A stretch of DNA of 64,000 bases, from assembly GCA_947561715.1 (NCBI GenBank), contig OX387205.1, positions 12,281,001 to 12,345,000 of the forward strand. The letters run 5' to 3'. Shown piece by piece: positions 1 through 12,301 of the stretch. The stretch is from Ascidia mentula (taxonomy: Eukaryota; Chordata; Ascidiacea; Phlebobranchia; Ascidiidae). Every line of letters starts with the position of its first letter. The first letter of the stretch is position 1. The position numbers and the translations under genes are program-made. A model generated the notes under the pieces. It was not told where the DNA came from and searched no databases. It saw only the letters and a list, made by a program, of their open reading frames with translations.

Positions 1-3000
1 ACACTGACTTCCGTCAAGTCGACTGTACTGAAAGACCACGAAGCCACAACACCAATGCTTTGAGTCCATATGAGGGCGGATAAACAGCGAATTTACCTTG
101 AGGGTAAATTACAATAGGACCCCATACACCGATAATCTTCAACACTTATTCTTATCTAACCAAAGTGTCGTTTCAGGTGTGCGTGTATGTACACAGTTGT
201 TGCGACGTTAGTTTTATGTTTAAATGGTGGTAAATTTTATAACCGCATATTTTGGTGTGCATTTGCATAAAATCTTTTACGACGAACCTTTATTAGTGCA
301 AAAATATTACCAGTGATTAAACTTGACATCAACATGTACAGATTGTGAAGGACAATCGTCGCAATTACGTTTCGAGATATTCATTATGCAGTCCATAGTT
401 TACCAACATTCACTAGTTAAAAACGTGGTTTTATACAAAGGTGTTCCACTGCCAGTATTTTCTTTGTTTGCGTTCACTGCCACTTTAAACTCCAAATAAA
501 ACGTTAAAGCGATACCTATCTAAATGCATGTTATAAAGATATGTCATGATCAAGAAGAAAGCTGCGTGTTGTTAGTATTTTTCGCCGAAAACAAAACTGA
601 GTTGATGTTACATATATATGTGGTTCAGTATAACATTCGAAATACAATACAAATACTATGAGTTACATTTTGAAACAGATATATGTTTACTAGAGTATTA
701 AGCGATGTTGCAACTCCATAGCCTTTCAGTATTCACTCCCAAAAGAGTAAAACAGATTACACAAGGTGGTGATTATAGCTACACATAAACCCGCCAAAAA
801 TCCACGTCGCCCAGATAGCGATCCGACAGGATACGATAATGCACATACACGACGGACCGCATACGACAGGTTAATCTGAGTGCCTACTTTGGCGATGCAC
901 TTTCGATGTTAGAAACATAACGGTTTATCCGTTGCCGGCATCAAAATACAGAGAGTTTTGCATAAAAATGGTTCGCAGTTATTGTTGATTGTTAAATTAT
1001 GGTGTTTTTTTTTATAGCACAGAAGCTGCTAAAGTACATGTACACAATATATAAATGTGTGCCCGAAGCTGAACAAGGCCGTTTAAACCACGGATGTCCG
1101 CAAACTTTTTTCCATTCTAAACGCATCAAGGCACAAAAGGGTAAGCCGTAGCAGCAAAAACAATGTGCATATAAAAAGAGGGGAATTTGTACAAAGAGTT
1201 CCTTATTTAAACAACATGCGACAGTCCAAAAATAACTTAAAAGTAATGGAAAAGTCATTGAGATAATGGAAACATTGCCCACGTCACCAATTCCACGTGC
1301 AGCAACCTCTCGATCGACTCCCGACGTAATTGGACTCAAGGCAAAAGCGAAACCACACACCGGCAAAACACCACGTCACGGATAGGTGCAGTCGCCCGTG
1401 GCATTGCCAGATGTTCGCATGCAGTTCTCGTTGCTGTCTTGTTTATTTCGCATCAAACGCCATCACGTTGTGTTTTCCGACAGTGTTTCTAAGAACTATT
1501 GAGAACCGTCTGTACCGGTTTGCGAAATCAAATCAAAAAATCTTGCGAATAAAATTGTCAGAAAAATTTTTTTATACAAAAGCGTTTGTGGTTTGTTTGA
1601 CAAAATAATTGATTTTAAAAACTCTTTTGTTAAAAAAAAAACATAAAAATTTCTTGCTGTATGAAGCACATTTTTTATCGAAAACATTTTTCATTAATTA
1701 AACAACAGAAAACTAATCCCAGTAATACAGAGAGAGTAATTTCGTCATAAACCGAGTTCGTCGGCCTCGGTCTCAAGGCAACTCAACCGCAAATCTCCAC
1801 ATCAACGACTCCCGACCAATACAAAAGACCGGAAATCCGTTTCAGGTACACACGTAAATCTCAGTCTGTAGGTATTCCCTATGTTTTTCCAGCAAAACCA
1901 GCGGTTTTGGCCATGGTGGGGGTGACGCACCCAGAGCTATTTTTGCCATCCCGCTGTTGTTGTGCCGCATACAAGCCACAGTGGTGCTACACACAAATTT
2001 ACGGTTCACCCAACTGCACCATCACTCGGGCCCCAGCTATTTACTGACGTCACACTACGTCACTGCGGGTACTCAAGCGAGACGCTGTCTGGAGTATGCT
2101 TGCTTGCCTACGTTTTTCGCCCGTCTCGGTAACGTCAATGGCATCGGAGGAAGACCCGATTGCGTTCGCGTTTCAGCTTTTGTGATTTAAATTTTGTATT
2201 TTTTGTTCGGGATTTTATTTTGTAGAAATTTTCCTCCAAATGTCATGTCAGTTTCAGTTGCGAGGAGTTTTTTGTGAAAATTTTGCAAAAAGTTTTGCCC
2301 TCTATATACGTTGAATGTCATCTAAACTTATAAAGCATTATGTAATGCCTCCAACCAAGACTTAGTTCGCCTTTTTGTGTTGTATATAACATTATGGCGA
2401 TTTGTCTTCACTAACTATCATTGGTAACATTTTAATTAATTTTTTCGTAGACATATTGCCAAATGTTCACAATTACACCACGTTTTTAAAGAAAATTAAA
2501 AGGTCAAAATTTCGAGGCAAATCAGTGTTATTACTGATAATACTTTACAGCGACGCCGGATGTCGACCAGTAGAAACAACTTGAAAACAAGCAGCATGCA
2601 ACAACGCCCAATCGTCAAACGGAGGAAACCGTTTTAAAGCTATGTGTTGATGTGCATTGGGAGCACTAATTCCCCGTCCTCCGACCCTAAAACTCGGGCC
2701 GAAAGAACGACTTTCGCCGGCGTATAATTCGATTTACAACGGCGTGCGAAAACAAACGGGCATAAAAATAGGCGCGAATCGGCGGGAAACGCGTGTTGTC
2801 GATCCACAAAGTTATAGCTGCTGCGGCTGCGACCAAAATAGAGTCTGCGGCAAGACCTAAACCCGCGGTGAAACCGGTAATGTCTCGCTTGACGCAAGTT
2901 GGGCAGTCGCCTGGCCCAGTATCCGTTTACCTATGTCTCTATCACAACCGCAATCGCTAGTAAAAGAGACTAGCGCGCGTCCCAACCGTAAGTCCTGATT

Positions 3001-6000
3001 ACAAGGCAGCGCGGGGGGGAAGCGGTGCCAGGTGCGGTGAAGCTGAAGATTCCTGTGGCGTCGCTCCGGCCGGAAAATGTGCCGCATCCGAGGTAATTAT
3101 CACCGACCACAATGAGCGCTGTGGTGACAATAATTGTCGCGAAATTGCTGAGGCGACACCTGACCTTAGAACGACCGCCGCTTGGTGGCGCTCATGCATT
3201 GAAGTACACGTGTTTTGGAAGGTGTTGCGGACTGTAGGTAAAGTGAGAGCCAAAATGCTCTTTCTACATTTTGCTGTAGGATGTCTGGTATTTGCATTTG
3301 AGCTAATTCCACGTAAATCTCTTATTTCGGGAAATTCATGAGTAAACAGAAAATTTGCATTGATTTTATAATACGTTGTCGCTACCCATTCAGAATAAAC
3401 TGACATGGTCAAAGTTTATTATTACAACGCAAAAAGCATTTATATTTAAATCTTTGCTTGATACAGCATTTCCAGTTACGTAGATAATTTCCATGTTAAA
3501 CGTTGCGTAAAGTGAAATAATGTTGAACCCTCGCCTAAATGCGATACAGTGTTTCGTCACATTGGCAACAGACAACACAAAATGTCAAGAACGCTAGTTG
3601 TGAGAATAATAAGACTAAATTCGGGACCCAAAGCAAGCAAATACACACGGCACACGCCCATACACAAACCAGGCGTGTTTGCTAATCGGCTTGCGTATCC
3701 ACAGCAGACAGGGTGCTGACTTCATTCAAAGCGCGAGGAGAAAATTTACGCTCGGCATCCGCGAGTACACAAATCGTTAAACTGGCGACTGACGTACGAC
3801 CAGTCGACATGCGCCATGGCCCGGAACGACTGGAATGCGATTCATGCGGCGCTACCGTCTATTTTTGTGCTGCGAGCGTAGCCACATTGGCAAACATACC
3901 AGAGTCCATTGAAGTTATATGGCGCGCCAACGACAAACAGGACGCGGTATGTACGTGGCTTTGCGTCGCCTACCCTTGCCTTGATTACAGAGTGCGTCAA
4001 CCGAGCGCCAAGGATTCTCACAGTCCCACTCCAGAGTCAATATTGTCCCGACGAAAAGGAAGTTTCTCATGGACATTCCGCGCGTCCCTGGTCTGTGTTT
4101 TACTGTCCTGCTACGGCTAAATTTAACACACAACTATGCAGCATATTTTGCGACAGCAGCAATGTTGGAGAAATAGATTTCTTATGTGTGTTGGGTGCCG
4201 CCCAACTTTCTATTTTGGAACCTATATGTTTTTGTTATTTGCGTTGCTATACTCGATAAGTTTTATACGCCCTTTGCATCATTCGTTTAAACAAATTTCT
4301 GTATGTCGGCGATTCCCACATTTTGTTCCGCTGAACCCGGGATATAAAGGGTTCCATAAGCTACTTTTATTATCTAGTATTAGACAATAAAAAATGAATA
4401 TGTTTAAAAGCTTTGGGCAACAAACGCATACGAACAAAACTTAAAAGAGGATTTGCAGTGGTGCGACCCAGCCTTGTCATGGTATAGCGGATATCATGAT
4501 ACACTTTTGCGTTGCCACATAAAAAGTAACAAGATTTTAGTTATCAATTTGGAATGCGGGTTCATTGTCAACTTAAACGATTTGCAGTGTTCTTCTTCCA
4601 ATAAAAAAGGATTGGGTAACACTGCTGTGTGTTGAATAAAAACCTAATAAAGGAAACGAAACATACATAGAAAAGAATTATAAAATGTTTGAATAACATT
4701 TTCGTATGTATACCCTTGGGATGGTACAGTCGAGGTCGTGTGGGTATATGTAGTATGGTATTGACAACTAACGAACATCCGGTGTACTGATGATGTAAAC
4801 CAAGTTAACTTGTCGTTAATTAGCAAACTTGCAGAAACTGCTTTTGAGTTTGGTGTACTTTAAAAAAAAGCATGACGTTATCGAGTAATTGTACGCAAAT
4901 CTATGGACGTAAATGTCACAAGCGCCACAAGCGTTCATAACACAAATATAAAGTGGTGACAACGAATGGAATGGTTCAAGTGCGTCTGCGTGAATCACAG
5001 CTCGTCTCACGCTCCCGGCTTTGACGCAAGCGATTTATTTTCTTAGCTAAATTGCCGACGTTCGCCGGAGGGAGAAAAAGAAGACGGATTCCTGTTTTAC
5101 GCGTACAGTGTCCAAAAAGAGTTTTTACGACATTTTTAACTCTCGTTTCTCTCATCCCGAACGCAGCATGGAATTTCATCCAAGCGGGTCGGGTGCGGCT
5201 TGCGTCGCCACGCTATGACACTCGTTACGTCGAATGACGTGTTACGCATCCCAGTTAAGCTTAGAGCGAAAAATCAACAAGCAGGATGTTAAAATAGCCT
5301 GCTAGCCGGCATTACATGACTATGGTATTAATACGAAGTATGCTTGCAGGAATTCGTGTTCGGCTAAAGGCCGTTGCCTGGGTTAGACTGTGCATATTGC
5401 GTGCTATCGTGAAGGGCCAGTCGCGCTGTTCTATGTAACTATACCACGTATATTGTAATGAATACTTGCTAAGTGTCTTGTTTTCTTTTGTTTTCGTTAG
5501 GGGGCGTGCAAAAAGGAAAATATCACAGCCTCAATCTGAACCCGAATGTAGTAAACTAAATTAACATGTATGATCAACTTCTGATGCAATGAGATTCCAG
5601 GTAAAGTTCGTGTTGGGGGTGTAGAGTGTATTGACAATTTACAGCTGGTTGTTTTTTTAAACATATATTATTTACATACTTTTTACCACAAACAACTACA
5701 TTTGGTTGTCATCGGCACTAAATGTGCTTTGGCCGCGCACAAAGACACAAAGTAGAATTGGGTTGATTTCAAAACATAGTGTGTGATTTTACACAATCCA
5801 AGATATGCTGCCACATTAACCCAGAGAAAATTGAAAGTCAAATATGACGCTTTATAGTAGACTCAAACCTTACCAGAAAACATTGAACAAAATATCATTA
5901 GGCTAAACTTTCAGTGTCGTCCCGCCACTTCAATGCGTTTGAACCTCATTGCCATGTGCCGTTTCATTTTAGAAGAGATCTATTTGCCGCAAGTCTAAAA

Positions 6001-9000
6001 AAAGCAAAACCAGCACAGGCTAAAAACGTGGGGAGCGTAACAATTAAAAACACAGGGGCAACTGACATTCGGGACGCACAAAAAAAGATGAACCGGGACG
6101 CAAAAATGCCAGCCACGCAAGAAGAAAATATAGCAATCGTCGCATTTAGATATTATGTATAGGCTTCCCTACTGTCGCAGTCACACAATGGAAGCGACAA
6201 AACGTGCAGCCCCTGCTCTATACACTGCGGTGGCGCGAGCACATGGGATGGGAAATTGGTCTATTTACGGGCGGGACGCGACCTCACCTGTGACGTAGGA
6301 CGCAATTTGCGTCGCTCTGTGCGGTCTCACGTTCCGACGCAAACGCGGCGTAAATATAGAACAGCGCCGCGAGGTCAGATCTTGGTGTGGAAGCTTCGCG
6401 ACACAGGTTAGCCATATGACGTGCAACGCAACGAAAAGAGAACTACTGACGGTGGCTTAATGGAAAGGCAGGACTCTTCTCTTTGAGCGCGCGGAGCGGA
6501 GCGATTGATTAGACGCACACTCGAAGGAGAGGCAATCATTTGTGCCGGGACATCGGATTTTGGTCGATATCTGAAACAGGGAAGCGCACTGAAAGCTTTA
6601 CTTAGCGATTTTTTTCGTATCGAGGACACTTAACACACGTAAAATATTTCGACATTTTTTTGTAGTTTTGCGCTTTTATTTTGTATTATTCTGAGTGGAG
6701 TTATTCACAACTAAAGGCACCTTAAATTTGGGAAAGGCGAAATCAATGAAAGTACAAAAAAAAGTTTTTTCTGTGAAAAATATTTTCGTAAACACAAAAA
6801 GTTGAAGTAAGCGTGGGTTCAAACAAACGATTTTATGCCTAATCTCGTTGCAATTTTTCCAAAACGTAGATCACGCAACACTCATGTGGATAAGATAACT
6901 AATTTTGAATTTGAAAAAGATGAACGCCATATTTAGCCCCGATGTTGGCACGGTTTTAATAAAAATGCTAAAAAAGATTTACCAAAAAAAATCTGAAAAA
7001 GACCCTTAGGCCTTCGAAAAAAATTTAACCTCATAACAACGAAACAACAAAAGAGCCTGGCCCACCCAAAGACCCGGCGGTCAGTGCGGGATATAACAAT
7101 TTTGGGAAAGACCATCGCGGTTAAGCATTTCAACGAAACACCGCTAAATGTATGCAGCAGGTTGCCACCCGCATGCCGACTGATCGTGTATCATTGCGGG
7201 TGCCCATTCATAAGTGAGTAGGAGAAATTTACATTAATGCGGTTTTCGGACCTCTTGACGGCGCTGGAAATGCGCTAACAGCAGATAGAGCTTTAAATAC
7301 TTCTATCAGTGTGTGTTGAGGTCTAAACAGAGGCGCTGTTCCTCGGTACGGCTCAGGCTTCCTGTGTTTGATGGACGCAACGTAAGGGACAAGAGGGACA
7401 GAGCCAATAGCGAGCTTTGGCGAATATAGCAACACCAAATGCGACCGTACCGAGCTATACGTGTGGAGACGCACAGGCGTGGGAAAGGCCGACGTCCTTG
7501 CGTTGGAAGCGTCCGCTATTTCGGGAGCTTTGAACTCCGATACGACGAGCCGATTAAGCCCCCCTATGGCCGGCAATACGCAAGCCAACTACTACCGGTA
7601 CGGCACGGCGAGTGGAGCGGTTTTGTACGTAATTAGGCACCGCATAGTGATGTTTATAGTTTGCCGAATGACCGAAAACACTTGCATTGATTGGACGCCA
7701 ACCACGTTGGAACATTGAGTAAGTTTGAAACTAAATCATCGGCATCTTGTGAGCTACACGAAAATTTCTTTGCCAACATGAGGAGGCAAGTGTTCTTACA
7801 AACAAGGTCAAAACTATTTGTAAATAATCAACGATGGAGTGATGAAAACGCCGCTATAAACCGGACGCGACCGGCGATACAAATGCGATCCTTTGAATGG
7901 CTTCCATTCCACAAGGCAATCAACCGTGCTTTATATATTTGTGACAGCGATCGCGGGCCTGTCAATATATATAGCATTACGACGCCTGGCCTGGCGCTGT
8001 CCGGGAGGAAGCTTTCGGTTTTAAATTATTTTGGGCGCAGCAGTCGAACGTTGACGCAAAAACCAGCTCACGGCTCTGGCGTGGGAACTGATGAATGAAC
8101 TGATTGACGAATTTCGGCGGAAAGAATGGAAAGCGCGAGTATTTCGGGAGCTTCCATGCATGGTTTCTCATTTACTGGAATTACGCACCCATGTACTTGA
8201 CAACTCAAGACACCGTTACGGATTTCCTGTGAATGAAATAGAACAGTGTAGCCTTCATTTGCTGTGATTTTAATGGATGGCAGCAACAACAATAAGCCCA
8301 AAAGGAACATAAAACCAGCACGGAACTACTACGAGTACAGACTATTGCCTTCATACATTTGTACGTACAGTGTTACGTAAATGTTGCGGAAAGAAATTGC
8401 TTTTGTCCTGTCTTCTAGTATGGTTACATTATTGCGTGATTTTGCGCAAGGAAACAATCATAAGCGCAACAGTGTCGTTCCTTGAGTTCAAAGCGCTTTA
8501 CATAATCCTAACGCCACTAATTACATGCTAGTATCGGATATTATGGCGCGTCAAGCTGCCCGACGCGTGCTCCCCAGAGCCGTTCCAGGCCGGCGCTCAA
8601 AGTCAACAATTAAGCGGTGCCTGAATCCAAGCCGCCACGACACAATAGCGCATGCCTGAAATCCGCCGGCTCGAAATAGACGCTTTGACGTCATTCGCGC
8701 GGCGTCGTACGTCACTCCTGCGCGCCTGGGCCTCCCGTTTCCCACACCGAGATGCTCTCCCGCTTTTCTGCCTCACTGTGTTTCCTTTTTTCCTCACACT
8801 CCCAGCACACCCAGGAGAGTGGCCTTGAGTTCTCTGCTTGGACGAATGACAAAACTTTCTGCGCCGTTACGCCGGCGACGATCAAATAAACGGAAACGAC
8901 GGTGTACAGGTTTTGTGTACTCAGCAACGGGGGACAGAGCTATTTTAAATCACATACCAAGTCGCTTTTATTGGTGCGCGCAAACATGCCGCGCGATCCT

Positions 9001-11460
9001 TGGCCGCATATAGCCACGTATAGAGAAATTACAACAACTATGTTTGCTGATTTGCGATATTCCCAACCAGAGTTTGCGTAGCCATAAATTTACCATAGGA
9101 GCAAATTTACCTAATACATTGGTTAGACAATCTTTACGTGAATTTTTTATGGACGCCTGAATCTATGGTTTTTAAACCGATGATGTGTGACGGTTGCGGA
9201 TGATAAATCCACCTAATCTATATGTTCAGTCTGGTGTGAAGCCAGATTCCGTCTTGGCCATAACGTAATGTGCTAACCAAGATGGCCATGAGCTCATATG
9301 TTTTCGAGTCGATTCCTCTCTGGTTTTCAAATGCCAGCGCACAACCCGTGGGCTTTTGTATCACTGTGACGTCACGGACCTATTATGTTGCACGCGCGGG
9401 GACGACGCGGCGGCACAATCGTAAACTCCAAGCCGCAGAGGCTGCCTCCATCTGTCGAGGCTCGGCTTTGACCAGTCGCTTCTCCTTTAACGCCAAATAA
9501 CGTATTATGGTTTATTCAATGATTAACCACCGCCCTTCAATGCGTTGCTCTGGCGTAGCGTGGATAACACACATAAACGACACACCGGACAACAGTCCTA
9601 GAAATCCACGGCCAGGCCACTTGCTAGTTCCGGAAAGCGGATTATGAAGATCGGAAGATATCCATCTCCAGACTATACGCCCGGGGGAACAGATGTGTTG
9701 TTCGCGTTTGGTAACTTGCACAAAATATACACTCTGCTACTCAACAACTTTTCCCCGCGGCAATATACTGGCAAACGTTAACTGACAAATATCGCAGTGG
9801 TAACTGTAGCAAATAGACACACAGCACAACACCCGCTATATTTATGGTTGGCAAATATCAATATATTTATACAAGTACACTAAAGATGCAACCATTTTGG
9901 TCTTGCGAAACAAATTCGTTCCTCTTACAACCACAACACACACGCGACCGACAAAACCACCTTACCGCTACGACAAAATCAAGTTCCTTCGTCAAACAAA
10001 CACTTCCACAAATCTAACAAAAACAGCGGTTCAACTTGGCCTTCTCGCTGGGTTATTTTTAGCGCGTCCGCCTCTAAAACTAAACCGGTGTGTTGGCGAC
10101 CCATGGAGGAGAGCGAATGATCTCGAAATAACGCAGTTGACGTCAATACGCCGCCGCCGTACGACGAGTGAGAAAGAGATGAGCGCTGCGAGCACCGGGG
10201 GAAAAAATGCGCGGAGGCATACAACTACGCTTTGCCCGCCTAAATCAAAGTTGGAGGTCCCGCTCGGCGGAGGGTCGAGTACTGTATATATGTGTCAGGA
10301 TTCGAAAGTATTAGTTATACGTTTAAAGAAAGTTGATCTTTCAAGGTGAGGACAGAAGAAATTTGCACTAAGATATCGTGTGATAAAAAGATATAATAAT
10401 GTAGAGGTAGTACCATGCAAATAATGTAGTGTATGTTTTTTGTTAAGTGGAACTTTAACATAGCATTGCATTTCGTCCTGTAAGTGAAATTTAGGGCAGT
10501 TATGTTATCTAGCATTACTAAAACATTGCTACCTTCCACTTATTCCGTAACTTTGGTTTGTGTTTTATAGACTATTGTTGCGCAAGTTGCGTAACGGTTT
10601 AGCGTCATTTCCAACATAGAATAATAGTGTTTAATCCGAAGTTCGGCAACAGTTTCTGTTATAAAATGCAGCTTTTCTAAGTTTGCCAATTGAATAAACG
10701 CCAGAACTTCTATAACTCGATAACTGCACGTGCAAAACATTCGTGTATCAAAATTATGCACTATTTCATGCATGCCTATCTATAACCAATTGAATATAGC
10801 TCGCCATTCGCATATGGTACAGAGAACATGCCTATCATTTTTTGACTGTCGTGATTCTATCATTTTTAACCGCATTGTTTCAACAGCTTGAGGCTGTTGC
10901 ACTGTGGCAATATTGTCCAAGTGACGTGGGCAGGTTTAACGTCATTTAAGTATAGAAATTGTTTCAAATTGCCATTTGTATGCCTGCATTTATGTAATGT
11001 ATGGAAGTAACCCAATCGGATAATATTGGATTTATACCCAGGCGAGCAGCGCCAAAGAGCAATAACACGAATCGTGATGACAACAGCGACATCAACAAAA
11101 ACAAGTAAGGGAGTAAACAACGAAAGTCTTTTGCAATCCGTGGCATGTAGCATGTGATTTAACTTGCACGCCCCCGAAAACATGTTGCAACAGGCCGAGG
11201 GCCAGCGGCGCGAGTCCAAAACTGAACCTGCGCATGTCATGCAGCGGCCCATGCAAGAACTGCAACATGAACTGTCCGTTTTTAAAACGATGACGTGTCA
11301 ACTGATCGTGATTGACGCAGCGCGTTTGGTGAGATAGCACGCAAATGACCGCACCGTGTGCACATATGCGTTGCTGGAAAGTACATTGCCCGTTGGTTTG
11401 CCCACGCTTCACCGAGCACGACACGCACGGGAGAGTCGCGTGTATTACGTCACAGCGGCC
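1..11460. other. Non-coding stretch, no supported gene
   Basis: I see no convincing exon here. The open frames are short, overlap on both strands, often lack a real ATG and match no family I recognise. GC-richer patches occur near 2590-3240, 7220-7640 and 8540-8900 in an otherwise AT-rich background. Palindromic CRE sites (TGACGTCA) lie at 2045-2052, 8686-8693, 9367-9374 and 10138-10145, and a perfect GACGCAA/TTGCGTC inverted pair at 6299-6313. The stretch may hold distal regulatory DNA or unrecognised non-coding transcripts. Confidence 0.5.
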
Positions 11461-12301
11461 ATACTTTTTGTGCAGTGTGGTTATCTGAATCTTCAGGGAA
11501 TATGGTTTACGCATAAAAAGCACTTTGCTTCTTGGATACAACACTTTTGTTAGGTGTTCCGTTAGGCGCCCTCTACTGGTTATGGGTGAAAGTTCTTATT
11601 CACGGGTAGTAACTTGTGGTAAATTATCGTTTGTCAGTGAATCTGTCACTCGGTGTATCGCGTTAAAAGTTTTGGAACTGCCCAAATACCGACTCAAGCT
11701 CTCATGTATGTACAAACCTGTAACGTTGAATTATGGTTGATACACAAGTAAACTTGCCATTATTGCGTGACAAATCTTTCTCTAATGCTTAGTTTGAGTC
11801 GATTTGAATTTATTTAAAATAAGACCTTTGGAAAATAGCTCATTCTAACAACAATTGAATGCAATTACAAAACCGTTTGTATACTTTTTGTGCAGTGTGG
11901 TTATCTGAATCTTCAGGGAATATGGTTTACGCATAAAAAGCACTTTGCTTCTTGGATACAACACTTTTGTTAGGTGTTCCGTTAGGCGCCCTCTACTGGT
12001 TATGGGTGAAAGTTCTTATTCACGGGTAGTAACTTGTGGTAAATTATCGTTTGTCAGTGAATCTGTCACTCGGTGTATCGCGTTAAAAGTTTTGGAACTG
12101 CCCAAATACCGACTCAAGCTCTCATGTATGTACAAACCTGTAACGTTGAATTATGGTTGATACACAAGTAAACTTGCCATTATTGCGTGACAAATCTTTC
12201 TCTAATGCTTAGTTTGAGTCGATTTGAATTTATTTAAAATAAGACCTTTGGAAAATAGCTCATTCTAACAACAATTGAATGCAATTACAAAACCGTTTGT
12301 A
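11461..12301. repeat. Perfect 420-bp tandem duplication
   Basis: Bases 11461-11880 are repeated without a single difference at 11881-12300. The match extends one base further (11881 equals 12301) and then stops. The flanks differ at 11460 versus 11880. Each copy carries the same 71-codon open frame (11525-11740 and 11945-12160), which looks like a passenger frame because it has no recognisable domain. Complete identity means either a very recent duplication or an assembly artefact such as two haplotypes joined in series. Confidence 0.97.

Noticed and set aside
2640-3412. Overlapping minus-strand frames in a GC-rich patch
   Set aside because: Raised GC content lowers stop frequency. Translations are Arg/Ser-rich with no recognisable motif.
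3713-4120. 135-codon open frame, + strand
   Set aside because: It has no ATG at the start, overlaps frames on both strands, and the translation has no domain or splice context.
7229-7718. 119-codon minus frame and overlapping plus frames
   Set aside because: Open frames on opposite strands over one GC-rich patch with no family match are most likely chance.
11525-12160. Two identical 71-codon frames, as if a duplicated gene
   Set aside because: They are identical only because the whole 420-bp unit is duplicated. There is no domain and no evidence of translation.
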